This document shows positions 40,556 through 49,710 of a stretch of 64,000 bases of DNA, in pieces (position 1 is the stretch's first letter; each line of letters opens with the position of its first letter). This stretch comes from Gemmobacter denitrificans (lineage in GTDB: Bacteria; Pseudomonadota; Alphaproteobacteria; Rhodobacterales; Rhodobacteraceae). Under the pieces are notes generated by a model. The model was not told the origin of the DNA. It searched no databases and saw nothing but the letters and a program-made list of their open reading frames with translations. The position numbers were made by a program, and so were the translations under genes. Location: positions 248,001 through 312,000 of the forward strand of contig NZ_JBALHR010000001.1 of the NCBI RefSeq assembly GCF_036964905.1, given 5' to 3'.

Positions 40556-42298
40556 ATGAACCTTTTCACCGAATTGCGCGCGCTTGTGATCGCCGAACTG
40601 GGCGCGATGGAAGCGGCAGGGCAATTGCCCGCCGGGCTTGAAACTGCCGCTGTGGCGGTAGAGCCGCCGCGCGACCCGGCCCATGGCGACATGGCAACCA
40701 ATGCGGCCATGGTGCTGGCCAAGCCCGCGGGCCTTGCGCCGCGCGTGATTGCCGAGGCGCTGGCCGCCCGCCTGGCCGCCGATCCCCGCATTGCCAGCGC
40801 CGAAGTGGCTGGCCCCGGGTTCCTGAACCTGCGCCTCAATCCCGGTGTCTGGCAGGGTCTGGTGCGCACTGTCCTGCAGACGGGCACCGATTTTGGTCGG
40901 TCCGACATCGGCGCAGGCCAGAAGGTGAATGTCGAATTCGTATCCGCCAATCCCACCGGCCCGATGCATGTGGGCCATGTGCGCGGTGCCGTGGTGGGTG
41001 ACGCGCTGGCCAATCTGCTGGCCTTTGCGGGATGGAACGTTACCCGCGAATATTACATCAACGATGGTGGCGCACAGGTCGATGTTCTGGCGCGCAGCGC
41101 CTTTGAACGCTACCGCGAGGCCAATGGTCTGGAACCGGAAATCCGCGAAGGTCTGTATCCGGGCGATTACCTGATCCCGGTGGGCGAGGCGCTGAAGACA
41201 AAATACGGCACCACTCTGCTCGACCAGCCGGAATCCGTCTGGCTGGATGAGGTGCGCGACTTCGCGACCGATGCGATGATGGCCATGATCCGGGAGGATC
41301 TGGCCGCGCTTGGCGTGCGGATGGATGTCTATTCCAGCGAAAAGGCGCTCTATGGCACTGGCCAGATCGAGGCTGCGATCGAAACGCTGCGCGGCATGGA
41401 CCTGATCTATGATGGCGTGCTGGAACCGCCGAAGGGCAAGACCCCCGAAGATTGGGAACCGCGCGAGCAGACCCTGTTCCGCTCCACCGCGCATGGCGAT
41501 GACGTGGACCGCCCGGTGATGAAATCGGATGGCAGCTGGACCTATTTCGCGCCAGATATTGCCTATCATTACAACAAGGTGCAGCGCGGCTTTGATCAGC
41601 TGATCGACATTTTCGGCGCTGATCATGGCGGCTATGTCAAGCGCATGAAGGCCGCCGTCTCGGCGCTTTCGGGGGGGCGCGTGCCGCTGGACATCAAGCT
41701 GATCCAGCTGGTCAAGCTGTTCAAGAATGGCGAGCCCTTCAAGATGTCCAAGCGTGCGGGCACCTTTGTCACCCTGCGCGATGTGGTCGAGGAAGTTGGC
41801 GCCGATGTGACCCGCTTTGTCATGCTGACGCGCAAGAACGACATGGCGCTGGATTTCGACTTTGACAAGGTGATGGAACAGTCGAAGGACAACCCGGTCT
41901 TTTATGTGCAATATGCCAATGCCCGGATCAATTCGGTCCTGCGCAAGGCCAGAGCGGCCGGGGTGTCGGTGGATGACGCCACCTTGGCCACTGCCGATCT
42001 GTCCGTTCTGAACCATCCGGCCGAACTTGCGCTGATGGGCAAGATCGCGGAATGGCCGCGTCTGGTTGAAATCGCGGCCAAGGGCAATGAACCGCATCGC
42101 GTGGCCTTCTATCTCTATGAACTGGCCTCTGATCTGCATGGCCTGTGGAACCGTGGCAATGATGAGCCCGGCTTGCGTTTCGTGCAGGAGGATACCAGCG
42201 TCACACAGGCAAAAATCGGCCTTGCCCGCGCTGTAAGCGTTGTGATTTGCGCCGGTCTTGCTATCTTGGGTGTCACGCCGGTCGAGGAAATGCGCTGA
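40556..42298 (+). CDS. argS: Arginyl-tRNA synthetase
   Basis: A 580-residue class I synthetase charging tRNA-Arg. The HIGH-type motif is NPTGPMHVGHVRGAVVGDALAN near residue 130, and the KMSKS-type motif reads FKMSKRAGTFVTLRDVV near 400. The N-terminal additional domain contacts the tRNA D-loop. The ATG at 40556 follows GGAAGGACGG. It heads a run of genes (SPOR protein, nagZ, scpA, scpB) on one strand with small or negative gaps from the SPOR gene on. Confidence 0.96.
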   Translation: MNLFTELRALVIAELGAMEAAGQLPAGLETAAVAVEPPRDPAHGDMATNAAMVLAKPAGLAPRVIAEALAARLAADPRIASAEVAGPGFLNLRLNPGVWQGLVRTVLQTGTDFGRSDIGAGQKVNVEFVSANPTGPMHVGHVRGAVVGDALANLLAFAGWNVTREYYINDGGAQVDVLARSAFERYREANGLEPEIREGLYPGDYLIPVGEALKTKYGTTLLDQPESVWLDEVRDFATDAMMAMIREDLAALGVRMDVYSSEKALYGTGQIEAAIETLRGMDLIYDGVLEPPKGKTPEDWEPREQTLFRSTAHGDDVDRPVMKSDGSWTYFAPDIAYHYNKVQRGFDQLIDIFGADHGGYVKRMKAAVSALSGGRVPLDIKLIQLVKLFKNGEPFKMSKRAGTFVTLRDVVEEVGADVTRFVMLTRKNDMALDFDFDKVMEQSKDNPVFYVQYANARINSVLRKARAAGVSVDDATLATADLSVLNHPAELALMGKIAEWPRLVEIAAKGNEPHRVAFYLYELASDLHGLWNRGNDEPGLRFVQEDTSVTQAKIGLARAVSVVICAGLAILGVTPVEEMR

Positions 42299-42365
42299 AA
42301 ACAGGCGCCCGACCGGGAAACAGGCAAAGCGCGGGACGCAAGCCCCGCGCATGAGGCATGCGGGC

Positions 42366-43430
42366 ATGGCGGACGTGAATTTCGACGAACTCGACACCGG
42401 GTATGAACCCCCTGCGCCGGCGCGGCGGCCCAGCCGGTTGCCGATGCTGGCAGGGGCGGCAATCTCGCTGGGCCTGCTGGCGGCTGGCGGGCATTGGGCC
42501 TATCAGAACGCCATGCGCAGCCTGCATGGTATCCCGGTCATCAAGGCCGAACCGGGGCCAATGCGGATCGCGCCGGAAAATCCGGGCGGCGAGGTGGCGG
42601 CGCATCAGGGGCTTTCGGTCAATGATGTGGCGGCGGTTGGTGTTGCCACCCCCTTGCCCGATCAGATCGCATTGGCGCCCCGGCCCGATGAACTGGCCGT
42701 TGAAGATACGCCGGGTCTGGCACCGGAGCCGCCCGCGGCGCTGGTCACCCCGACTGACAGCCCCGCCGCACAGCCCATCGTGCCCGCCCCTGATGCCTTG
42801 CCGGACCCGCTTTTCGTAGCCCCGACCCCAGGCCCGGCAGCCGATGGACCTTCACTCGCGGAAACGGCCCCCGGTTTTGCTCCGCCCACCAGCCTGTCTG
42901 TTGAACCGGTTGAACCAGAGGCTGCCCCCGCTGCTGATCCGGTGGCGGCTGCGCAGGCGCTGGCGGATGCGCTGGCCAATGGGGCGACCCCGCTGGCCCC
43001 TGTCGTGGCTGCACCCACGCCAGAGCCGGTGATCGACGCCCCGGTTGTGCCGGGCGGCATTGGCAAATCGCTGCGCCCCGCGCCGCGCCCGGGTGGGCGC
43101 AGTGTGGCCGCGGCCCCGGATGGTGTGGCCGCGGCGCTCGCCCTGGCAACCACCGAAATTGATCCGACTACGCTTTCCCCCGGAACACGTCTGGTGCAGT
43201 TCGGCGCGTTTGATACCGCCGATGAAGCGCGCGCGCATTGGGACAAGCTGGCGGGTCAGTTCGGCGAATTGCTGACGGGCAAGGGCAGGGTGATCCAGTC
43301 CGCTGAAAGCGGGGGCCGCACCTTCTATCGCCTGCGCGCCCATGGGTTCAGCGATGAGGCCGATGCCCGCCGCTTCTGTTCTGCCATCACCACCGAAGGG
43401 CCGGAATGCATTCCGGTGGCGCTGCGATGA
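42366..43430 (+). CDS. SPOR-domain membrane protein
   Basis: A 354-residue protein with a short cytoplasmic N-terminus (MADVNFDELDTGYEPPAP), one transmembrane helix (LPMLAGAAISLGLLAAGGHWAY), a long periplasmic linker rich in Ala and Pro, and a C-terminal SPOR domain (~275-354, LVQFGAFDTADEARAHWDKLAGQFG). SPOR domains bind denuded glycan at division septa. Its stop overlaps the nagZ start (ATGA). The placement before nagZ fits a cell-wall role. An ATG at 42351 is an alternative start. Confidence 0.88.
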   Translation: MADVNFDELDTGYEPPAPARRPSRLPMLAGAAISLGLLAAGGHWAYQNAMRSLHGIPVIKAEPGPMRIAPENPGGEVAAHQGLSVNDVAAVGVATPLPDQIALAPRPDELAVEDTPGLAPEPPAALVTPTDSPAAQPIVPAPDALPDPLFVAPTPGPAADGPSLAETAPGFAPPTSLSVEPVEPEAAPAADPVAAAQALADALANGATPLAPVVAAPTPEPVIDAPVVPGGIGKSLRPAPRPGGRSVAAAPDGVAAALALATTEIDPTTLSPGTRLVQFGAFDTADEARAHWDKLAGQFGELLTGKGRVIQSAESGGRTFYRLRAHGFSDEADARRFCSAITTEGPECIPVALR

Positions 43431-44434
43431 GCTTGGGGCAGGGTGCCACCATCTTCGGTTGTTCGGGCGCAGACCTCGCCGCCGATGAAGCCGCCTTTTT
43501 CCGTGACGCCGATCCGTTCGGGTTCATTCTGTTCGCCCGGAATGTCGAAAACCCGGATCAATTGCGCCGCTTGACCGCTGCATTGCGGGATGCGGTGGGC
43601 CGCGATGCCCCTATCCTGGTCGATCAGGAAGGCGGGCGGGTGCAGCGGCTGCGTGCCCCGCATTGGGCCGAATGGCTGCCGCCGCTGGAGGCGGTGGCGC
43701 GGGCCGGGGCCAATGCGGCGCGCATGATGTGGCTGCGGGCCCGATTGATCGCCGCAGAATTGCGCGATGCTGGCATTGATGGCAACTGCGCCCCCTGTCT
43801 GGATCTGGCAACCGATCAGACCCATACCTTCCTGCGCAATCGCTGCTATGGCGAGGCGCCCGCAATCGTGGCGGACCTGGGTCGGGCGACGGCAGATGGC
43901 CATCTGGCGGGCGGGGTTCTTCCGGTGATGAAACACCTGCCTGGCCACGGGCGGGCCACGGGCGACACGCATCACGATCTGCCCACGGTCAGCGCGGACG
44001 CTGATACCCTGCAAGCCACCGATTTCGCGCCATTCCGGGCGCTGGCCGATCTGCCGATGGCCATGACGGCGCATATCGTATTCTCCGCCTATGACAGCGC
44101 GCCTGCGACCTGTTCGCCCCAGATGATCCGGTTGATCCGCGAGGACATCGGCTTTCATGGTCTGTTGATGAGCGATGATCTCAACATGCAGGCCCTGTCG
44201 GGCACATTGGCAGAGCGGGCGGCGCGGGCCATTGCGGCGGGCTGTGACATTGCACTGCATTGCAAGGGCGATCTGGCCGAAATGCAGCAGGTGGCTGCAG
44301 CGGCGGGCCAAATGGGGGCCGAGGCCATGGCCCGTGCCGCAAAAGCCTTGGCCGCGCGCCATGCCCCCGAACCCGCCGATCTTGTCGCGCTGCGTGCCGA
44401 ACATGATGCGCTTCTGGGCGCGGCGCATGTCTGA
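43427..44434 (+). CDS. nagZ: Beta-N-acetylhexosaminidase
   Basis: A 335-residue cytoplasmic glycoside hydrolase family 3 enzyme that removes GlcNAc from anhydromuropeptides in cell-wall recycling. ILVDQEGGRVQRL, the flexible catalytic loop KHLPGHGRATGDTHHDLP (with the conserved Asp/His pair) and the nucleophile in MSDDLNMQAL are all present. It overlaps the SPOR gene by four bases and scpA by eight, so it is embedded in a coupled operon. Confidence 0.94.
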   Translation: MSLGQGATIFGCSGADLAADEAAFFRDADPFGFILFARNVENPDQLRRLTAALRDAVGRDAPILVDQEGGRVQRLRAPHWAEWLPPLEAVARAGANAARMMWLRARLIAAELRDAGIDGNCAPCLDLATDQTHTFLRNRCYGEAPAIVADLGRATADGHLAGGVLPVMKHLPGHGRATGDTHHDLPTVSADADTLQATDFAPFRALADLPMAMTAHIVFSAYDSAPATCSPQMIRLIREDIGFHGLLMSDDLNMQALSGTLAERAARAIAAGCDIALHCKGDLAEMQQVAAAAGQMGAEAMARAAKALAARHAPEPADLVALRAEHDALLGAAHV

Positions 44435-45218
44435 TCTGTGGGGCGACAGCGATCCCCGGCAAACAGTCAGCGACCGGCTGGCCGCCGAGGCGCTGATCGT
44501 CGATGTGGACGGGTTTGAAGGGCCGCTGGACCTGCTGCTGACGCTGTCGCGCACCCAGAAGGTGGATTTGCGGCGCATATCGGTGCTGCAACTGGCAGAG
44601 CAGTATCTGGGTTTTGTGAACAAGGCCAAAGCCTTGCGGATCGAACTTGCGGCGGATTATCTGGTGATGGCGGCTTGGCTGGCCTATCTGAAATCCCGCC
44701 TTCTTCTGCCCCCGGACCCGACCGAGGAAGGCCCGAGCGCCGAGGAACTGGCCGCCCATCTGGCCTTTCAGCTGGAACGTCTGCAAGCCATGCGTGAAGC
44801 TGCAGCCCGGTTGATGGCACGCGATCAGAAAGGGCGCGATTTCTTTGTGCGGGGGCATCGGGAAGAAATCGAACGCGCCCGGCGCATCACCTATACCGCC
44901 AGCCTGATCGATCTGATGCGCGCCTATGCCCGCATCCGCACCAAGGATGAATTCCGCCCCTTCGTGATGGACCGCCATCATGTCTATACCATGGAACAGG
45001 CGCTGGAGCGTCTGCGCGGCATGATCGGCTATGCCGCCAGCTGGACCGATCTGCAAAGCTGGCTGCCCGAAGGGTGGGACACCAATCCGATGCGGCGGCG
45101 ATCATCATTGGCGGCCCATTTTGCCGCTGTGCTGGAAATGGCCAAGCGCGGCCAGATCGATCTGCGCCAAAGCGAAACCTTCGCCCCGATCCAGATCCGC
45201 CAGAAGGTCCCCGAATGA
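44427..45218 (+). CDS. scpA: Segregation and condensation protein A
   Basis: A 263-residue kleisin subunit of the SMC-ScpAB condensin. The N-terminal SMC-neck-binding region reads VDGFEGPLDLLLTLSRTQKVDLRRISVLQLAEQYL, and AADYLVMAAWLAYLKSRLLLP follows. The C-terminal winged helix is around 200-260. The start ATG lies inside nagZ (eight-base overlap), and scpB overlaps the stop. The long open frame upstream to 44175 is the nagZ shadow. Confidence 0.94.
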   Translation: MSDLWGDSDPRQTVSDRLAAEALIVDVDGFEGPLDLLLTLSRTQKVDLRRISVLQLAEQYLGFVNKAKALRIELAADYLVMAAWLAYLKSRLLLPPDPTEEGPSAEELAAHLAFQLERLQAMREAAARLMARDQKGRDFFVRGHREEIERARRITYTASLIDLMRAYARIRTKDEFRPFVMDRHHVYTMEQALERLRGMIGYAASWTDLQSWLPEGWDTNPMRRRSSLAAHFAAVLEMAKRGQIDLRQSETFAPIQIRQKVPE

Positions 45219-45853
45219 GTGATCCGCGCGAACAAAGCCTGTTCGAGGCCCCGCCGATTGCCGAACAGGAACGGATGGTCGAGGCCATTCTTTTTGCCAG
45301 TGCCGAACCGCTGAGCGTGGCGCAACTGGGCGCGCGGCTGCCGCATGGCTGCGATGCCGCCGAGGCGCTGGCCTATCTGCGCCGCCGCTATGAAGGGCGG
45401 GGCGTCCGGGTGGTGCGGGTGGGGGATGGCTGGGCCTTTCGCACCGCGCCCGATCTGGGTTTCCTGATGCAGACCGAGGTGGTGGAAACCCGCAAGCTCA
45501 GCCGGGCGGCCATCGAAACGCTGGCCATCATCGCCTATCACCAGCCGGTCACCCGGGCCGAGATCGAAGAAATCCGGGGCGTTGCCGTCAGCCGGGGCAC
45601 CATCGACCAATTGCTGGAAATGGAATGGATCCGGTTCGGACGCCGCCGCATGACCCCGGGCCGCCCGGTTACCTTTGTGGTGACGGAAGGCTTCCTTGAT
45701 CACTTCGGGCTGGAATCAGCGCGCGACCTTCCGGGGCTGAAAGACCTGCGCGCGGCGGGCCTGCTGGACAACCGGCCACTGCCTGGCAGCATGGGCAAAC
45801 CCGATGAGGATGACGAAGATCCCTCGGGCCAGACCGAATTGTTTGAGGATTGA
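45215..45853 (+). CDS. scpB: Segregation and condensation protein B
   Basis: A 212-residue ScpB with two winged-helix domains. MVEAILFASAEPLSVAQLGARLP opens the first, and RAAIETLAIIAYHQPVTRAEIEEIRGVAVSRGTIDQLLE is the strongly conserved second-domain motif. It dimerises and binds the ScpA linker. The start overlaps the scpA stop (ATGA). The C-terminal tail (DEDDEDPSGQTELFED) is acidic and probably disordered. Confidence 0.94.
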   Translation: MSDPREQSLFEAPPIAEQERMVEAILFASAEPLSVAQLGARLPHGCDAAEALAYLRRRYEGRGVRVVRVGDGWAFRTAPDLGFLMQTEVVETRKLSRAAIETLAIIAYHQPVTRAEIEEIRGVAVSRGTIDQLLEMEWIRFGRRRMTPGRPVTFVVTEGFLDHFGLESARDLPGLKDLRAAGLLDNRPLPGSMGKPDEDDEDPSGQTELFED

Positions 45854-45854
45854 G

Positions 45855-46061
45855 ATGGACCTGCAACGCCTGTTCCAGATGCTGTTCAATAGGGTTGTCA
45901 GCCGGATGATTGGCCGCGCGATGAAGCTGGGGATCGACCGTATGGTCGGACCGAAACCCGATCGCAAGACCATGACACCGGCCGAGCGTACCCAAGCCGA
46001 TCAGGCCGCAGCGATGACACGCCGCGCCAAGCAGGCGACGAAGTTCATCCGGCGGCTGTGA
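45855..46061 (+). CDS. Small basic protein downstream of scpB
   Basis: A 68-residue basic, mostly helical protein (MDLQRLFQMLFNRVVSRMIG at the start, ending KQATKFIRRL). It begins one base after the scpB stop codon with GAGGATTGAG as ribosome site, so it is coupled to scpB. I recall similar short proteins after scpB in relatives but know of no function. It is convergent with the dCTP deaminase gene. Confidence 0.7.
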   Translation: MDLQRLFQMLFNRVVSRMIGRAMKLGIDRMVGPKPDRKTMTPAERTQADQAAAMTRRAKQATKFIRRL

Positions 46062-46063
46062 AC

Positions 46064-47134
46064 TCAGCGGAAGTGCTTGGCCAGTTTCAGGCCCTGACCC
46101 TGATAGTTTGACGCGATTCCGGCACCATACAGGGTTTCCGGGCGGCTTTGCATACGTTCATAGACCAGCCGCCCCACAACCTGCCCATGTTCCAGAACGA
46201 AGGGCGCTTCGTGGCAGCGGACCTCCAGCACGCCACGCGACCCATGCCCGCCCGCCGCATCATGGCCAAAGCCCGGATCGAAGAACCCGGCATAATGCAC
46301 CCGAAACTCGCCCACCATCGCCAGGTAGGGGGCCATTTCGGCGGCATAATCGGGCGGGATCGTCACGGCTTCGCGGCTGACCAGAATGTAGAAGGCACCA
46401 GGGTCCAGAATGATGCGGCCATCATTGGTGCGGATTTCCTCCCAGAACTCCGCCGCCGGATAATGCCCGATCAGATCAAGATCGATCACCCCGGTATGCG
46501 GCTTGGCGCGATAGCCTACCAGATCGCCCGCTGAGGGGCGCAGATCGACCGAAAAGCCCAGGCCTTCCGAAATTACCGCAGGGCCGCTGACCAACGGGTC
46601 GGCGGCATGCAGCGCCGACAATTCGGCATCGGACAACAGAGCCTGCCCCTGCCGGAACCGGATCTGGTTCAACCGTTGGCCCGCACGGGCCAGCACCGAA
46701 AAGCTGCGCGGGCAGACCTCGGCGTAAAGCGGGCCGGTATAGCCTTCCGGAATCCGGTCAAATTCGACCCCGCCATCGGTGATGGTGCGGGTCAGCAGAT
46801 CCAGGCGCCCGGTCGAGCTTTTGGCATTGGCCACGGCGGTAACACCTGTCGGCAATGCCAGATGTTCCATCAGCGGGATGACATAGACGCAGCCCTTTTC
46901 CAGAACGGCCCCGGCGGTCAGGTCCATCCGGTGCATTTCGAATTCGGCGATGCGGTCTTTGACGCTGCGGCCCTGACCGGCCAGAAAGGACGCGCGGACA
47001 CGATAAGCCACCGCACCCAACCGCAGATCAAGGCTGGCGGGTTGAATTTGTGCAGGCAGGATTGTCGGTTCTGCGGAAATTGCGCCGCTGTGTATCATCT
47101 GGCGCAGGGCTTGTGCGGGCAGAACTCCGGTCAC
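46064..47134 (-). CDS. dcd: Two-domain 2'-deoxycytidine 5'-triphosphate deaminase
   Basis: A 356-residue protein, about twice the length of E. coli Dcd. The first half has NAKSSTGRLDLLTRTITDGG and YTGPLYAEVCPRSFSVLARAGQRLNQIRF, matching the active-site and trimer regions of the dCTP deaminase/dUTPase fold. The second half repeats the pattern (IILDPGAFYILVSREAVTIPPDYAAEM, DPGFGHDAAGGHGSRGVLEV), so it is an internal duplication. It makes dUTP from dCTP for thymidylate synthesis. The start is GTG 47134; the frame upstream runs through the tRNA-Pro gene and is not coding. Confidence 0.85.
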   Translation of the reverse strand: MTGVLPAQALRQMIHSGAISAEPTILPAQIQPASLDLRLGAVAYRVRASFLAGQGRSVKDRIAEFEMHRMDLTAGAVLEKGCVYVIPLMEHLALPTGVTAVANAKSSTGRLDLLTRTITDGGVEFDRIPEGYTGPLYAEVCPRSFSVLARAGQRLNQIRFRQGQALLSDAELSALHAADPLVSGPAVISEGLGFSVDLRPSAGDLVGYRAKPHTGVIDLDLIGHYPAAEFWEEIRTNDGRIILDPGAFYILVSREAVTIPPDYAAEMAPYLAMVGEFRVHYAGFFDPGFGHDAAGGHGSRGVLEVRCHEAPFVLEHGQVVGRLVYERMQSRPETLYGAGIASNYQGQGLKLAKHFR

Positions 47135-47157
47135 CTGAAGCGCCTTTCTTCGGTTAT

Positions 47158-47197
47158 GAAAACGCCCGCACCTTGTTGCCAAGGGCGGGCGGTTTTC
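47158..47197 (-). terminator. Terminator of the tRNA-Pro transcript
   Basis: A GAAAAC-GCCCGC / GCGGGC-GTTTTC type stem with one bulged base begins five bases after the 3' end of tRNA-Pro on the minus strand, with the T-run inside the stem's distal arm. Confidence 0.65.
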
Positions 47198-47201
47198 GAT
47201 T

Positions 47202-47279
47202 TGGTCGGGCCGGTGAGATTCGAACTCACGACCTTCCGCCCCCCAGACGGACGCGCTAACCAGGCTGCGCCACGGCCCG
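47202..47279 (-). tRNA. tRNA-Pro (anticodon GGG)
   Basis: On the minus strand the acceptor CGGGCCG pairs with CGGCCCG, followed by discriminator A and an encoded CCA. The D arm is GCGC-loop-GCGC. The anticodon stem TCCGT/GCGGA closes the loop CTGGGGG, giving anticodon GGG. The T arm is GTGAG-TTCGAAT-CTCAC. The gene lies between dcd and merR with its own promoter and terminator. Confidence 0.95.
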
Positions 47280-47289
47280 ACAGGGCGGA

Positions 47290-47317
47290 TACATAACGAT
47301 AATTCCGGCAGGGGCAA
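47290..47317 (-). promoter_or_regulatory. Promoter of tRNA-Pro
   Basis: On the minus strand TTGCCC (47317-47312) and TATGTA (47295-47290) are 16 bases apart. The -10 box ends ten bases before the mature tRNA 5' end. Confidence 0.65.
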
Positions 47318-47340
47318 GCGACAAAACGCATCTGCGCAAA

Positions 47341-48294
47341 TTATCCGTTGCGGGTTTTGCGCGCCCCTTGCATGCGGTCTTGCAACGCTTGCAGGCGGGG
47401 CAACAGTGCTGCCAGCGCAACAGCGCGGCTGGCGCGTTGATCCGGCGCAAGCGCACGCAAGAGCGAGGGCAACCAGGGCTGATCGCAGAGCCGCAACCCC
47501 AGTTCCGATTCGTTTTCCATCTCGGCGGCGGGCTGTTCGACGGTTTTTTCCGGCACGGCAGGTGCGGCGGCGGCAGATGTTTGCGGGTCGTTTGCCGCCT
47601 CAGCTTCACCTTCAGCCGCTGCGGGGTCAGCCGTCGCCATCACCTCTGGCAAAGGCTTGGGCAAAGGGTCAGATCGCTGCGCCTGCACCTCTGGTTCAGC
47701 CAGGTCACCCTGCGTACCAGGGTCTGCGCTCGGCGGTGCAGAGAGGGTATGGCCCGATGCCGGTCCCATGGCTTCGATCTGCGATGGCGTAGGAACGGGG
47801 GCCATGACGGGCGCCGGGTGTTCCACCGGCAGATCAAACAGCGATCCTTGCTGCGGGGATGTCTCGGTCCGGGCAGGGTCCTGGGCGCGGCTGCGTTGCA
47901 GGCTTTCGGTGATGGCGCCCTTTTCCACCCAATCGACGATGGCTACAACTTCCGCGCCGTCCGATGATGACAGATCGGCACTGCCGATGGCTTCGGCCAT
48001 GTCATCAAGATCGGGATCGACATCGTCGCCAGACAGCCCGGCAACATGGCGAACACCTTGTTCCCGCAGGATTTTCTGCACGCCGCGGATGGTCATCCCT
48101 TCATCGTGCAGCAATTTGCGGATGCCGGTCAGCAGGGCCACATCGGCAGGCCGGTAATAGCGGCGTCCCCCGGCACGCTTGACCGGCTTGATCTGCGGAA
48201 AACGGCTTTCCCAGAATCGCAGCACATGCGCCGGCGTTTCCAACAGATCAGCCACCTCGCTGATGGTGCGGAAGGCGTCGGGGGACTTGTCCAT
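47341..48294 (-). CDS. MerR family transcriptional regulator
   Basis: A 317-residue protein with an N-terminal MerR winged helix (TISEVADLLETPAHVLRFWESRFPQIKPVKRAGGRRYYRPADVALL) and a long, low-complexity C-terminal part rich in Ala, Pro and Glu (~110-260) before a final helical block. The first ~85 residues are the DNA-binding part, of the type that reads the partner from the helix after YYRPADV. It follows ihfA by 14 bases and is the last gene of the rpmF-plsX-fabH-ihfA block, an order I recall as conserved in Rhodobacteraceae. The target is unknown. Confidence 0.88.
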   Translation of the reverse strand: MDKSPDAFRTISEVADLLETPAHVLRFWESRFPQIKPVKRAGGRRYYRPADVALLTGIRKLLHDEGMTIRGVQKILREQGVRHVAGLSGDDVDPDLDDMAEAIGSADLSSSDGAEVVAIVDWVEKGAITESLQRSRAQDPARTETSPQQGSLFDLPVEHPAPVMAPVPTPSQIEAMGPASGHTLSAPPSADPGTQGDLAEPEVQAQRSDPLPKPLPEVMATADPAAAEGEAEAANDPQTSAAAAPAVPEKTVEQPAAEMENESELGLRLCDQPWLPSLLRALAPDQRASRAVALAALLPRLQALQDRMQGARKTRNG

Positions 48295-48308
48295 CGGGCG
48301 GGCCGCGA

Positions 48309-48611
48309 TCAGCGTTTCTTGCCGTTGGCGACGCGTTCCTTCATCAGATGCGATGGGCGGAAGGTCAGCACCCGGCGCGGGCTGATCGGCACTTCATCCC
48401 CAGTCTTGGGATTGCGTCCGACACGGGCAGATTTGTCACGCACCGAGAAGGTGCCGAAGGAAGAAATCTTCACCGTTTCGCCTGCGGCCAGCGCATCGGA
48501 AACATGCTGCAGCACCGCCTCGACAAGATCGGCGGATTCATTGCGCGACAGGCCGACTTCGCGGAAAACCGCTTCGCTCAGGTCCATGCGGGTCAGTGTC
48601 TTTTCGCTCAT
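48309..48611 (-). CDS. ihfA: Integration host factor alpha subunit
   Basis: A 100-residue DNA-bending protein of the HU/IHF family: MSEKTLTRMDLSEAVFREVG at the start, ISSFGTFSVRDKSARVGRNPKTGDEVPISPRRVLTFRPS as the DNA-binding arm with the intercalating proline. The alpha type is supported by the KTLTRMDLSEAV start and by its position between fabH and merR. Two adjacent ATGs (48614, 48611) follow GGGGGGAA; I used the second. IhfB is not in the window. Confidence 0.92.
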   Translation of the reverse strand: MSEKTLTRMDLSEAVFREVGLSRNESADLVEAVLQHVSDALAAGETVKISSFGTFSVRDKSARVGRNPKTGDEVPISPRRVLTFRPSHLMKERVANGKKR

Positions 48612-48738
48612 CATTCCCCCCCGGGTTTTGGACAGATTGGGGGCAATGGGTTTTCGAGTCAATATCAACCACTTGGATGCGGTTGTTGAGACGGTTTTTA
48701 CATCGCTTCCGGCTAAATTGTCGCCGGAAAGCGAACAG

Positions 48739-49710
48739 TTACCAGCGCAGGACCACCGCGCCCCAGGCGAGGCCACCGCCGATCGCCTCCATCACCAGCA
48801 GATCGCCCGGCTTGATCTGCCCGCGCTCATGCCCGACCGACAAAGCCAGCGGGATCGAAGCCGCCGATGTATTGCCATGATCCTGCACCGTCACGATCAC
48901 ACGCTCCATCGGCACCTGCATCCGTTTGGCAGTGGCTTCGATGATGCGGATATTGGCCTGATGCGGGACGATCCAGTCCACATCCTCGCCCGACAGGTTC
49001 ACCTTTTCCAAGGCGGCGTGTGCGGTTTCTGCCAGCTTTTCAACAGCATGGCGGAACACTTCCTTGCCCTGCATCCGCAGGTGCCCAGTCGTGCCGGTGG
49101 ATACGCCGCCATCCACATACAGGATGTCGCGATGCCGCCCGTCGGAATTCAGGTCGGTGGACAGGATGCCACGATCCGCCGGATCGCCATTGCCCTCTTG
49201 CGCCTCGAGGATCAGCGCACCAGCCCCGTCGCCGAACAGCACGCAGGTGCCGCGGTCGGTCCAATCCATCAGCCGCGAAAAGGTTTCGGCACCGATGACC
49301 AGCACGCGCCTGGCCTGACCGGACAGGATCAACGCATTGGCATTGGCCAGTGCAAAGACGAAACCGGCGCAAACTGCCTGAACATCGAAGGCAAAGCCCC
49401 GCGTCATGCCCAGCCGGGCCTGAACCATGGTGGCCGCCGAAGGAAAGGTAAGATCGGCGGTCGAGGTGGCCAGAACCAGCGCGTCGATATCGTCGGGCTC
49501 TAGGCCAGCCATATCCAGCGCGGCCTGGGCCGCCCTTGTCGCCAGATCCGATGTGGTCTGACCTTCGGCCACGAAATGCCGCCGTTCGATCCCAGACCGC
49601 GACCGGATCCATTCATCCGACGTATCGATCATGGTTTCGAATTCGGAATTCGGCACCACCCGCTCGGGCAGATAGTGGCCCACACCCTTCACAACCGCCC
49701 GGATTGTCAT
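48739..49710 (-). CDS. fabH: 3-oxoacyl-ACP synthase III
   Basis: A 323-residue KAS III enzyme that starts fatty-acid chains by condensing acetyl-CoA with malonyl-ACP. The catalytic triad is visible: Cys in DVQAVCAGFVFAL (~112), His in VPHQANIRI (~246) and Asn in QDHGNTSAASIP (~276). Length is normal. The start overlaps the plsX stop by four bases, so the two lipid enzymes are coupled. ihfA starts 127 bases downstream, with an open leader in between. Confidence 0.95.
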   Translation of the reverse strand: MTIRAVVKGVGHYLPERVVPNSEFETMIDTSDEWIRSRSGIERRHFVAEGQTTSDLATRAAQAALDMAGLEPDDIDALVLATSTADLTFPSAATMVQARLGMTRGFAFDVQAVCAGFVFALANANALILSGQARRVLVIGAETFSRLMDWTDRGTCVLFGDGAGALILEAQEGNGDPADRGILSTDLNSDGRHRDILYVDGGVSTGTTGHLRMQGKEVFRHAVEKLAETAHAALEKVNLSGEDVDWIVPHQANIRIIEATAKRMQVPMERVIVTVQDHGNTSAASIPLALSVGHERGQIKPGDLLVMEAIGGGLAWGAVVLRW

